DNA from: Sva-07 sp963828415
GTDB lineage: Bacteria; Actinomycetota; Acidimicrobiia; Acidimicrobiales; Ilumatobacteraceae
Reading direction: 5' to 3'
Assembly: GCA_963828415.1 (NCBI GenBank)
Contig: CAWHEI010000009.1
Location: 310,001-374,000 of the forward strand
Length of the DNA: 64,000 bases
Positions 34,969 to 42,206 of this stretch are shown piece after piece. Position numbers and translations under genes: made by a program. The notes beneath the pieces are model-generated. The model saw nothing but the letters and a program-made list of their open reading frames with translations, was not told where the DNA came from and ran no database searches. Position 1 is the first letter of the stretch. Each line of letters begins with the position of its first letter.

Positions 34969-35561
34969 TGGTCGAGCCCGACAAGCTCGCCACCTGGGCG
35001 AATGCCATCACCGTCGGGCGTCTGCTGCTGTCACCGCTGATGTTCTGGGTGATCCCGAACGACGAGTTCGGATCGTGGATCGCCTTCACGATGTGGATCG
35101 TCTTCAGTTCGACCGACTTCCTCGACGGGTACCTCGCCCGGCGCCAAGGCACCACATCGGCCGGTGCGTTCCTCGACCCGCTCGCCGACAAGGTCCTCAT
35201 CCTCGGAGCGATGTTCACCCTGGTGAGCACCGGCGTTTTCTGGGTGGTGCCGGTGGTGATCATCACGGCTCGTGAGGTGGTCATCAGCGTGTATCGAGTG
35301 CTCGTCGGTGGAAAGGGGATCAGCGTCCCGGCGATCAGACTCGCGAAGTACAAGACCGTGTGTCAGCAACTCGCGGTGGCCTTCGCGCTGTTGCCGCTCA
35401 CCGCCGTCGACGCCACGTGGTTGTGGAACGGCTTCCTGTGGCTCGCCGTGGTGCTCGCGCTGGTGAGTGGTGCCCAGTACCTGCTGCGGGCCCGCCGGCT
35501 CGAAGCGGTCGCGCCGCCGTTGGCGGCCGATCCGGTCGGGCGAGCGGCAACCGCCGAATGA
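34968..35561 (+). CDS. pgsA: CDP-diacylglycerol-glycerol-3-phosphate 3-phosphatidyltransferase
   Basis: PgsA makes phosphatidylglycerophosphate, the precursor of PG and cardiolipin, in the membrane. The 197-aa protein has the CDP-alcohol phosphotransferase signature across STDFLDGYLARRQG and GAFLDPLADK, i.e. D-x2-DG-x2-AR-x8-G-x3-D-x3-D with all four Asp present, and about four TM helices. It sits between rimO and cinA with overlaps at both ends (TGATG and ATGA), the usual actinobacterial rimO-pgsA-cinA order. Confidence 0.93.
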   Translation: MVEPDKLATWANAITVGRLLLSPLMFWVIPNDEFGSWIAFTMWIVFSSTDFLDGYLARRQGTTSAGAFLDPLADKVLILGAMFTLVSTGVFWVVPVVIITAREVVISVYRVLVGGKGISVPAIRLAKYKTVCQQLAVAFALLPLTAVDATWLWNGFLWLAVVLALVSGAQYLLRARRLEAVAPPLAADPVGRAATAE

Positions 35562-36811
35562 CACTTCGCTGCGACGTCCTCGCGGTCGGCACCGAGCTGC
35601 TGCTGGGCCAGATCATCGACTCGAATTCGGCGTGGATCGGTGGCGAACTCGCGGCGAACGGCATCGACTCACTGGTGCAGGTGAAGGTCGGCGACAACGT
35701 CGGACGCATCGAGACGCAGCTGCGGCGGCTGCTCGACTCGGCCGATGCGGTGATCATGTGCGGCGGGCTCGGTCCCACCCACGACGACCTCACGCGGGAT
35801 GCGATCGCTGCGGTGATGGGCGTCGATCTCGTCACGGACGATTCCGTCGCCGACGTGATTCGCGCCATGTTCGAGTCCCGTGGACGGCGGATGGCGGAGA
35901 ACAACCTCCGCCAGGCCCAGGTGCCCGTGGGAGCGACGATCATCCCGCAGACCCGCGGTACGGCGCCGGGGTTGATCTGCCCGGTCACCGTGAACGGTGT
36001 CGACAAGGTCGTCTATGCGGTGCCCGGTGTGCCGCACGAGATGTACGACATGGTGCACCGGGCGATCCTGCCCGACCTGCGACACCGCAGTGGTGACGAC
36101 TCGGTGATCGCCAGCCGGGTGCTGCGCACATGGGGTGAGAGCGAGAGTGGGCTCAACGAGCGCCTCGATCACGTGATCGAGCAACTCGAGGGCCCGGACA
36201 CGCCGACGCTCGCCTTTCTGGCCAGTGGCTGGGAGGGGCTCAAGGTGCGCCTCACGCACAAGGCACCGACGATCGACGAGTGCACCGCACAGCTCGATCG
36301 GTGGGAGCAGGTCGTGCGTGACGAACTCGGCGACCTCGTGTTCGGTACCGACGGCGACACGATGGAGTCGGTGGTGCTCGACCTGTGTCGCCAGCGCGGG
36401 CTCACGCTGGCAACCGCGGAGTCGGTCACCGGTGGGCTCGTCGGCGCGCGCCTGACTGCGATCCCGGGGGCAAGCGACGTGTTCCGGGGCGCGATCGTCA
36501 GCTACGCCACCGAGGTCAAGCAGTCCTTGCTCGGCGTGGGCGACGGGCCCGTCGTGAGCGAGGCGGCGGCTCGCCAAATGGCCCACGGCGTTCGAGAGCG
36601 GCTCGGAGCCGACATTGGGCTGTCGCTCACCGGCGTCGCCGGCCCCGCCGAACAGGACGGTCAACCCGTCGGCACGTTGTACATGGGTCTGGTCGGCCCG
36701 GGTTTCGACGAGGTGCGCCACGCTCGCCTCCCCGGCCAACGTGAGCAGATGCGCCAGTTCTCGGTGATCACCGCCCTCGGTCTCCTGCGCACCGAACTGG
36801 CCGCCCGCTAG
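35558..36811 (+). CDS. cinA: CinA family protein (NMN amidohydrolase / ADP-ribose pyrophosphatase)
   Basis: This 417-aa protein has an N-terminal MoCF/COG1058 domain (DVLAVGTELLLGQIIDSNSAW; MCGGLGPTHDDLTRDA; YAVPGVPHEMYDM) and a C-terminal CinA amidase domain (about 255-417: TLATAESVTGGLVGARLTAI; SLTGVAGPAEQDGQPVGT). The full-length type usually deamidates nicotinamide mononucleotide and cleaves ADP-ribose, recycling pyridine nucleotides. ATG 35558 overlaps the pgsA stop by ATGA. Its TAG stop overlaps a TAGCGT box that may serve the tRNA gene. Confidence 0.92.
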   Translation: MTLRCDVLAVGTELLLGQIIDSNSAWIGGELAANGIDSLVQVKVGDNVGRIETQLRRLLDSADAVIMCGGLGPTHDDLTRDAIAAVMGVDLVTDDSVADVIRAMFESRGRRMAENNLRQAQVPVGATIIPQTRGTAPGLICPVTVNGVDKVVYAVPGVPHEMYDMVHRAILPDLRHRSGDDSVIASRVLRTWGESESGLNERLDHVIEQLEGPDTPTLAFLASGWEGLKVRLTHKAPTIDECTAQLDRWEQVVRDELGDLVFGTDGDTMESVVLDLCRQRGLTLATAESVTGGLVGARLTAIPGASDVFRGAIVSYATEVKQSLLGVGDGPVVSEAAARQMAHGVRERLGADIGLSLTGVAGPAEQDGQPVGTLYMGLVGPGFDEVRHARLPGQREQMRQFSVITALGLLRTELAAR

Positions 36812-36814
36812 CGT
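36809..36814 (+). promoter_or_regulatory. Putative -10 box for tRNA-Arg
   Basis: TAGCGT lies nine bases before the tRNA 5' end and uses the cinA stop codon bases. No clear -35 is seen. Confidence 0.3.
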
Positions 36815-36823
36815 TGCCGCAAA

Positions 36824-36900
36824 GCCCTCGTAGCTCAGCTGGACAGAGCAAGTCCCTTCTAATGACAAGGTCGCAGGTTCGAATCCTGCCGAGGGCGCCA
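36824..36900 (+). tRNA. tRNA-Arg (anticodon TCT), weak anticodon stem
   Basis: The acceptor GCCCTCG pairs with CGAGGGC, followed by G and encoded CCA. The D-stem is GCTC/GAGC, and the T-arm is GCAGG-TTCGAAT-CCTGC. Counting 23 bases between the D-stem and T-stem puts loop CTTCTAA in place, giving anticodon TCT (reads AGA/AGG). The anticodon stem AGTCC/TGACA pairs only in its three middle positions (GTC/GAC), with A-A and C-T mismatches at the ends. This is unusual and the same bases recur in the truncated copies downstream. Length is 77. It may be functional or partly overwritten by recombination. Confidence 0.8.
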
Positions 36901-37028
36901 CCTGGACATCGAGAAGTCTCTTCTCATGACAAGGTCGCAGGTTCGAATCCTGCCGAGGGCGCCACCTGGACATCGAGAAGTCTCTTCTCATGACAAGGTC
37001 GCAGGTTCGAATCCTGCCGAGGGCGCTG
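36901..37028 (+). repeat. Two tandem 64-bp copies of the tRNA-Arg 3' region
   Basis: 36901-36964 and 36965-37028 match each other except for the last two bases (CA versus TG), and match the tRNA from its D-loop (CTGGACA) to its 3' end with a few changes (TC insert, loop CTTCTCA). They lack the 5' acceptor strand and D-stem, so they cannot be normal tRNAs. The segment GAGAAG-TCT-CTTCTC makes a new hairpin in each. Likely origins are tandem duplication or remnants of integration at the tRNA 3' end. Confidence 0.85.
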
Positions 37029-37096
37029 TAGCCTGGACTCCCGCTGCGTCGACCCGAGTCTGGCGCGGCCCCACCCCCGATCAGGCGAGGTTCTGC

Positions 37097-37621
37097 GTGA
37101 AGTTCAAGAAGGGCGAAACCGTCATCTATCCCCAGCACGGCGCGTGTGTCGTCATGGGCACCAAGAAGATGGAGTTCTTCGGCGAGAAGCAGGACTATCT
37201 GATCCTCAAGACCGTCATCAACGAGATGACGCTCAAGGTGCCGATCTCGAGCACCGACGAAGTCGGCGTACGGCCGCCCGTGTCGGCCGACGAACTCGAA
37301 GACCTGGTGGCGGTGCTGGCCAAGCCGGATCCCCGCGTGCCCTCCAACTGGAGCCGTCGCTTCAAGAACCACCAGGAGAAGCTCAAGAGCGGTGACGTGT
37401 ACCAGGTTGCCGAAGTGGTTCGGAACCTCGCTGCCCGCAACCGCGATGCGTCGCTGTCGGCCGCCGAGCGCACGATGTACGAGCGTGCCCGCGTCAACCT
37501 GATCTCCGAGATCTCCCCGGCGCTGAAGGTGTCAGCCGAAGAGGCCGAGGCCTACCTCGACGACGCGCTCGCCAAAGGCGTGCTCAAGGCGCCGCCCGCC
37601 GAGGCAAAGAAGAAGAAGTAG
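37097..37621 (+). CDS. carD: CarD-like transcriptional regulator
   Basis: CarD binds the RNAP beta subunit and promoter DNA and stabilises open complexes, notably at rRNA promoters; it is essential in mycobacteria. The 174-aa protein has the RNAP-interaction domain (KFKKGETVIYPQHGACVVMG; FGEKQDYLILKT) and the helical DNA-binding domain with the conserved Trp in PSNWSRRFKNHQEKLKSG. The end is a short Lys-rich tail (KKKK). GTG 37097 is the family start; the open frame extends upstream through the tRNA copies but that part is not protein. Confidence 0.92.
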   Translation: MKFKKGETVIYPQHGACVVMGTKKMEFFGEKQDYLILKTVINEMTLKVPISSTDEVGVRPPVSADELEDLVAVLAKPDPRVPSNWSRRFKNHQEKLKSGDVYQVAEVVRNLAARNRDASLSAAERTMYERARVNLISEISPALKVSAEEAEAYLDDALAKGVLKAPPAEAKKKK

Positions 37622-37623
37622 CA

Positions 37624-37655
37624 GTCACGCCTGGGGTCGGACCCAGACGCGACGC
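37624..37655 (+). repeat. REP3-type repeat, copy 1 (after carD)
   Basis: Palindromic core CTGGGGTCGGACCCAG (37631-37646) lies between GTCACGC and AGACGCGACGC. It aligns along its whole length with 39768-39800 and shares GGGGTC..GACCC with REP1. It may also serve as a carD terminator. Confidence 0.65.
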
Positions 37656-37693
37656 GAAGGTTGCCGATCCCTCCGGTGGGGGAGACTGAACCG

Positions 37694-38611
37694 GTGTCCG
37701 ACGTGCTGACCCTCAACGGCATCTGCCATTCGTTCGGCGAGCGACGAGTGCTCGACGCGGTCGACCTGATCGTGCCGCCCGGTCGGATCGTGGGGCTCTT
37801 GGGTCCCAACGGCGCCGGGAAGTCGACACTGATGCGCATTCTCTTCGGCGTCATCGAACCTGACGCCGGCGAGGTGTGTTGGCGCGGCCGCCTGGCCACG
37901 GACGCCGACCGACGATCGTGGGGATACATGCCTCAGGAGCGCGGGCTGTATCTCGACATGCGCGTCCACGATCAACTGGTCTGGTTGGCGCGGCTGCACG
38001 GTGTCGACCGTCGAACCGCGGTGGTCCGCGCCACGGAACTCCTCGAACGGCTCGATCTCGCCGGACGCGGCGGCGACGTGGTCAAGGACCTGTCGGGCGG
38101 AATGGCCCAACGGGTGCAGCTCGCTGCCGCACTCGTGCACGAGCCCGATGTGCTGGTGCTCGACGAGCCGTTCGCCGGACTCGACCCGGGAGCGGTCGAC
38201 TTCCTCATGGCGTTGCTGCTCGAGCACGTCGCCGCCGGTCGACAGCTCGTGTTCTCCAGCCATCAACTCGACCTCGTCGAGGACATCTGCGAGACGATCA
38301 CGTTGATCGATCAGGGCCGTGTCGTGCTCGATGGCGATCTTCGAGAACTGCGAGCTGCCAGCGCCGACCGATACCTGCGCGTCGACGTCGGCGTAGATCC
38401 GGCGTGGTTGCCGGCGGGTGCGTCGGTGGTCGGGTCGACCCCGGGTTCCGGCAGTCGAGTCCGTCTCGAACCGGGTGCCGACGCAGCGCGGACGCTCGAC
38501 GCGATCCGAGCCCGGGTCGACGTGGCCGACTTTGCGGTCGGCAGCCCGCCGCTGTCGGAGCTGTTCCGCGCCGCGACCATGCATCCGGGCGCCCCGGGAG
38601 ACGGCGCGTGA
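37694..38611 (+). CDS. ABC-2 type transporter ATP-binding protein (NatA-like)
   Basis: A 305-aa exporter ATPase with Walker A GPNGAGKSTLMRI, Q-loop GYMPQERGLYLDM, signature LSGGMAQRVQLAAALV, Walker B VLVLDEPFAGLDPGA and H-loop SSHQLDLVE. The C-terminal about 80 residues are a DUF4162-like tail (DRYLRVDVGVDPAWLPAG). The YMPQERGLY motif is typical of NatA Na+-exporter ATPases. GTG 37694 is chosen from the family N-terminus and an upstream GGGGGAG. It overlaps its permease by GTGA. Confidence 0.88.
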   Translation: MSDVLTLNGICHSFGERRVLDAVDLIVPPGRIVGLLGPNGAGKSTLMRILFGVIEPDAGEVCWRGRLATDADRRSWGYMPQERGLYLDMRVHDQLVWLARLHGVDRRTAVVRATELLERLDLAGRGGDVVKDLSGGMAQRVQLAAALVHEPDVLVLDEPFAGLDPGAVDFLMALLLEHVAAGRQLVFSSHQLDLVEDICETITLIDQGRVVLDGDLRELRAASADRYLRVDVGVDPAWLPAGASVVGSTPGSGSRVRLEPGADAARTLDAIRARVDVADFAVGSPPLSELFRAATMHPGAPGDGA

Positions 38612-39765
38612 CGGTGCCGGGCACTCGCCGTCTCGTCATCGAGCGAGAGCTGCGCGAGTCCTTCCGGCGGCGCTCGTTCTGGATCACCGTGATGCTGTTT
38701 CTGCTCGGCAGTACGGCGCTCGTGCTGATCCCCGAGTTCGTCGGTGATGACGGAACCGACGAATGGACGGTTGCCGTGGTCGGGGAGGACGATGCGTTCA
38801 CGACGAGCCTGCGCCAGTTGGCCCCGGCGTTCGACGTCGACATCGACATCGTCTCGATCGATGACGACGATCTTGCTCGGTCCGCCGTCGACGACGGCGA
38901 TGCCGACGTTGCGGTCGATCTCACTTCGGAACCGGTGATGATCATCGCTCGCTCGGACGCTTCGTCGTCGGTCGCACTCGTTGAGCAGGCCGTCACGATC
39001 GCGGCCTTCACCACGGCGCTCACCGATGCCGGACTCGACGACCAGCAGATCGTCGACATCTTCGCTGGATCAGGCATCGAGATCGAAGAGCTCGAACCCG
39101 TCGACGACGCACGCCAGGGGGTGGCGGCGCTGGTGACGATCGTGCTCTACCTGCTGTTGCTGCTGCTGTCGACCAACGTCGCCAACGGTGTGGCGAACGA
39201 GAAGTCGAATCGGGTCAGCGAGGTACTGCTGGCCATCGTCCCTGCTCGGCATCTGCTGTTCGGCAAGGTGATCGGCGTCGCGATCGTCGGGGTCGTGAGT
39301 CTCGTCGCCGGCGCTTTGCCGGTGATCATTCGAGTCCTGGCCGGTGGTTCTCTCCCGGAGGGGACCGGAGCGACGCTCGCAGGGAGCGCGGCGTGGTTCG
39401 TGATGGGACTCGCCCTGTATCTGACGGCTGCGGGAGCGCTCGGAGCGCTGGTCGACCGACAGGAGGAGGTGGGTGCCACCGTCGCCCCTCTGTCGACGGT
39501 CCTGATCGCCGCCTACCTCGTCGCGGTCACCAGTCCCGACTCTCCATTGGCCACGGTTCTGGCGTACGTCCCATTCACCTCGCCGATGGTCATGCCGGCG
39601 CGGATCGCGCTCGGGGTCGCTTCGGGCGCCGAGATGGCAATCTCGCTGGCGCTCGGCGTGGTGACCGTGATCGCGATCGCGCGTCTCGCGTCGCTCGTGT
39701 ACGCGCGTGCGATCGTCCGCACCGGCCGCAAGGTGCGCCTCCGTCAGATCCTGCGCCCGACGTGA
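38608..39765 (+). CDS. ABC-2 type transporter permease (NatB-like)
   Basis: A 385-aa permease with one TM helix at 20-45 (SFWITVMLFLLGSTALVLIP), a large extracellular acidic domain (about 46-170) and five to six TM helices in the C-terminal half (QGVAALVTIVLYLLLLLLST onwards; ANEKSNRVSEVLLAIVPARH; FVMGLALYLTAAGALGALVD). This topology and the EKSNRVSEVLL motif are those of NatB/ABC2_membrane_3. With its ATPase it probably exports ions, peptides or drugs. The operon is bracketed by two REP3 copies. Confidence 0.87.
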   Translation: MTVPGTRRLVIERELRESFRRRSFWITVMLFLLGSTALVLIPEFVGDDGTDEWTVAVVGEDDAFTTSLRQLAPAFDVDIDIVSIDDDDLARSAVDDGDADVAVDLTSEPVMIIARSDASSSVALVEQAVTIAAFTTALTDAGLDDQQIVDIFAGSGIEIEELEPVDDARQGVAALVTIVLYLLLLLLSTNVANGVANEKSNRVSEVLLAIVPARHLLFGKVIGVAIVGVVSLVAGALPVIIRVLAGGSLPEGTGATLAGSAAWFVMGLALYLTAAGALGALVDRQEEVGATVAPLSTVLIAAYLVAVTSPDSPLATVLAYVPFTSPMVMPARIALGVASGAEMAISLALGVVTVIAIARLASLVYARAIVRTGRKVRLRQILRPT

Positions 39766-39767
39766 GC

Positions 39768-39800
39768 GTGACGCTTGGGGTCAGACCCCAGACCCGACGC
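39768..39800 (+). repeat. REP3-type repeat, copy 2 (after the ABC-2 permease)
   Basis: The perfect palindrome TGGGGTCAGACCCCA (39776-39790) lies between GTGACGCT and GACCCGACGC. The minus-strand nuclease gene ends at TGA 39781-39783 inside the core, as the RAYT gene does in REP1. Confidence 0.7.
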
Positions 39801-40533
39801 TCGGCAGGGTGAAGCGGACGGTCACCGGAAGATGGTCGGAGATCGCCGCCCACTGCTCGCTGCCTTCCGGTGCGGAGACCGTCACGTTGCTCGCGTGAGC
39901 TGGGAGCAACACGTGGTCGAGTGACTGCGTCGGAAAATCGGATGGATTGCTCATCGGAGCGGGAACGTGTTCGATGCCGGGAAGGTTCTCGATGACCGAC
40001 GCGTCGCCGGCGTCGTTGAAGTCGCCCGCCACGACGGCCGGCGGTTCCTCGCCGATGTTCGCGACCAGGTAGCGCACCCGGACCGCCTCGGCCCGTCGTG
40101 AATCGGCGTCATCGTGCGGCGACAGGTGCAGGTTGTAGATCACCAGCATCGACCGATCGGCCCGACCGACCAGACCCCACTGGGCGATGCGGCGCCGCCA
40201 GCTTCTCATGGGCTGCTCGTCGGAGATCTCCGTGTGGCCGACGGCATCGAGCAGGTGCGGTGTCATGATCGCCATCCCCTCGGCGCGCCACCACATCGCC
40301 TTCGTGTACGGATAGTGCTTGAGGGCCCACGAGAAGCGCATCTGCAGCATCGGGGCAAGTGACGCCGCCTGCCGCTTGCGGATCTCCTGCAAGACGACCA
40401 CGTCGGGCGATGAATCCCGTATTGCGGCGGCAATGGCCTCGACGTCGGGTGCCGCCGACCCGTGGACGTTCCACGTGAGCACGGTCCAGTCGGACGTCTC
40501 CGGCGTACCGGGCTTCGAGTCTTCCAACGACAT
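39781..40533 (-). CDS. Endonuclease/exonuclease/phosphatase (EEP) family protein
   Basis: This 250-aa EEP-fold hydrolase has WTVLTWNVHGSAAPDVEAI (metal Asn), DVVVLQEIRKRQA (metal Glu), MLVIYNLHLSPHDD, PPAVVAGDFNDAGD (GDFN motif) and AISDHLPVTV (catalytic SDH). No signal peptide is seen. Members cut DNA, RNA cap-like ends, phosphoinositides or sphingolipids; the substrate is not readable here. ATG 40533 gives the usual length; the frame is open further upstream but overlaps the divergent dehydrogenase gene. Its last residues and stop come from REP3. Confidence 0.82.
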   Translation of the reverse strand: MSLEDSKPGTPETSDWTVLTWNVHGSAAPDVEAIAAAIRDSSPDVVVLQEIRKRQAASLAPMLQMRFSWALKHYPYTKAMWWRAEGMAIMTPHLLDAVGHTEISDEQPMRSWRRRIAQWGLVGRADRSMLVIYNLHLSPHDDADSRRAEAVRVRYLVANIGEEPPAVVAGDFNDAGDASVIENLPGIEHVPAPMSNPSDFPTQSLDHVLLPAHASNVTVSAPEGSEQWAAISDHLPVTVRFTLPSVGSGV

Positions 40534-40574
40534 GTCGCCGAGTGTCGCGCGTCGCCGTGCCAGACTCGGCGACC

Positions 40575-41441
40575 ATGAGCAACGTCGCATTCCTCGGCCT
40601 CGGCGTGATGGGCGCCCCGATGGCCCGCCATCTCGCGAAGGCAGGCCACCGAGTCGTGGTGTACAACCGCACGGCTTCGAAGGCGTTGGCATGGGTGGCA
40701 CTGAACGGCAATCAGGCGGCACCGACGCCGGCGGAGGCGGCCGACGGCGCTGACCTCGTCATGCTCTGCGTCGGCAACGACGACGACGTCCGCGAAGTCG
40801 TGCTCGGCCCGAACGGAGCGCTCGCAGCGATGGCTCCCGGATCGATCCTGATCGATCACACCACGGCGTCAGCCGGTGTCGCTCGCGAACTTGCGGCGGC
40901 GTGCGCCGAGCGCAGCGTCGGGTTCGTCGACGCGCCGGTGTCGGGCGGCCAGGCCGGCGCCGAGGGCGGTCAGCTCACGGTGATGTGCGGTTGCGACGAC
41001 GCCGAGGTGTTCGAGGCCGCCAAGCCGGCGATTGACGCCTACGCGAAGTCATGTGTGCAGCTCGGACCGGCCGGCGCAGGTCAGCTCACGAAGATGGTCA
41101 ATCAGATCTGCATCGCCGGCCTGCTGCAGGGCCTTGCCGAGGGCGTGAACTTTGCCAAGCTCGCCGGCCTCGACGTCGACCAGGTCGTCGACGTGATCGG
41201 CAAGGGTGCGGCGCAGAGCTGGCAGATGGACAACCGAGCCCGCACGATGGCCGCGGACGAATTCGAGTTCGGGTTCGCCGTCGAGTGGATGCGCAAGGAC
41301 CTCGGCATCGTGCTCGACGAGGCGGACCGCAACGGCGCACGGCTTCCCGTGACCGCGCTCATCGACCAGTTCTACAAGGATGTCGTTGCCCGCGGCGGTG
41401 ATCGCTGGGACACCAGCAGTCTCATCCGACTGCTGCAGTGA
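40575..41441 (+). CDS. 3-Hydroxyisobutyrate dehydrogenase-like NAD(P) oxidoreductase
   Basis: This 288-aa beta-hydroxyacid dehydrogenase has the Rossmann motif FLGLGVMGAPMARHLAKAGH, substrate motif FVDAPVSGGQAGAEGGQLTV and catalytic Lys in GAGQLTKMVNQICIAG. The C-terminal helical domain has MRKDLGIVLDEADRNGARLP. The family covers 3-hydroxyisobutyrate, tartronate semialdehyde and glyoxylate reductases; MRKDLG fits the 3-HIBADH/GLYR group. A CAGACT box lies eight bases before ATG 40575. A 15-bp palindrome follows the stop. Confidence 0.85.
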   Translation: MSNVAFLGLGVMGAPMARHLAKAGHRVVVYNRTASKALAWVALNGNQAAPTPAEAADGADLVMLCVGNDDDVREVVLGPNGALAAMAPGSILIDHTTASAGVARELAAACAERSVGFVDAPVSGGQAGAEGGQLTVMCGCDDAEVFEAAKPAIDAYAKSCVQLGPAGAGQLTKMVNQICIAGLLQGLAEGVNFAKLAGLDVDQVVDVIGKGAAQSWQMDNRARTMAADEFEFGFAVEWMRKDLGIVLDEADRNGARLPVTALIDQFYKDVVARGGDRWDTSSLIRLLQ

Positions 41442-41448
41442 GGCCCGG

Positions 41449-41463
41449 GCCAGGGGCCCTGGC
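41449..41463. terminator. GC-rich palindrome after the dehydrogenase gene
   Basis: GCCAGGG and CCCTGGC flank a single G eight bases after the stop, with CCCGG before it. It would fold as a short CCAGG/CCTGG hairpin. There is no U-tract, so terminator function is uncertain. Confidence 0.35.
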
Positions 41464-41514
41464 GCGGAATTCACGAACGCACTAGCATCGCGGCATCCGA
41501 CGAGGGGGTCAGCG

Positions 41515-41955
41515 ATGTCGACCATTTCAGCGAATGCGCAGGCGGTGCTCGGGTCCGACGCGGTGGCTCATGTCTGGACCGAGAACCTCGACGGGACGCC
41601 GCAGGTGTCGGTGGTGTGGGTGATCGCCCAGGGTGACGAGATCCTCTTCGGAACCGATGCCCGCAGTCAGAAGGCGAAGAACCTCGCCCGCAACGACCGC
41701 ATCATCTTGTCGATCGAGGACTGCGAGCGCAACGAGCGCGGCTACCAACGCCATCTGGTCATCCGCGGTCGCGCTCGCATCGAGCACGGCCCGAACCCGG
41801 ATCTCATGGATCGAATCGCGGCTGCGTACACCGGGCTGCAACGTCACCCGCTCGCGCTACGCGATTCCGACACGAGCGTCGTCGTCCGTGTCGACGTGGA
41901 ACGGATGAGCGGCGTCGGCCCCTGGATCGAGGACGCGCTCAGTCGGAACGGGTGA
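41515..41955 (+). CDS. PPOX-class flavin/F420-dependent oxidoreductase
   Basis: This 146-aa split-barrel protein of the pyridoxamine 5'-phosphate oxidase-like superfamily has TPQVSVVWVIAQGDEILFGT, RSQKAKNLARNDRIILSIED and YQRHLVIRGRARI. Many actinobacterial members use F420H2 or FMN, and the pattern W-V-x-x-x-G-D-E-I-L with KxxNLxR fits the PPOX F420 type. ATG 41515 has GAGGGGG about seven bases upstream. The substrate is unknown. A second member lies at 62881. Confidence 0.75.
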   Translation: MSTISANAQAVLGSDAVAHVWTENLDGTPQVSVVWVIAQGDEILFGTDARSQKAKNLARNDRIILSIEDCERNERGYQRHLVIRGRARIEHGPNPDLMDRIAAAYTGLQRHPLALRDSDTSVVVRVDVERMSGVGPWIEDALSRNG

Positions 41956-42001
41956 CGTGTTCCTGGGCGAACTCGTAGGCGCCTTGGTCGTGCGGGAAGC
42001 T

Positions 42002-42088
42002 CTACGTCGTGTACCAGTCGATCATGGCGTCGATGTCGGTCACCGACAGCGCCAGATGGGTCCAGCGACGAAGTCCAGCCACGCCCAC
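42002..42088 (-). pseudogene. Truncated VOC/glyoxalase gene remnant
   Basis: On the minus strand GTG 42088 opens VGVAGLRRW, THLALSVTDIDAMIDWY and TT, then stops at 42002. HLALSVTDIDAMIDWY looks like the first strand and helix of a vicinal-oxygen-chelate domain, with the metal His, but a full domain needs about 60 residues. The bases beyond the stop read SFPHDQGAYEFAQEH toward the PPOX gene end and could be a rejoined C-terminal scrap. It lies between a PPOX gene and a palindromic repeat. Confidence 0.45.
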
Positions 42089-42145
42089 GAACCTACGCTG
42101 CGTCAACGCTCCGCCATCAGTGCGGTGAGGCGCCCTTCGCCCCGC

Positions 42146-42183
42146 GATGAGCGAACCGACCGCATGCGGTGGTCTCGCTCATC
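42146..42183. repeat. REP2 solo copy (38-bp palindrome)
   Basis: GATGAGCGAA at the left and TCGCTCATC at the right enclose a GC-rich centre around GCATGC, 38 bp in all. It is followed by GGTGGGTTGCGGTG, resembling the spacer of the 47231 array. It has the same length and ends as the six copies there. Confidence 0.8.
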
Positions 42184-42206
42184 GGTGGGTTGCGGTGACG
42201 TGGTGT

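Noticed and set aside
36901..37028. Two further tRNA genes
   Set aside because: They lack the 5' acceptor strand and D-stem, so no cloverleaf can form.
36926..37096. N-terminal extension of CarD through the tRNA copies
   Set aside because: The peptide VRILPRAP is a typical translation of tRNA T-arm sequence; CarD homologues start at the GTG 37097 position.
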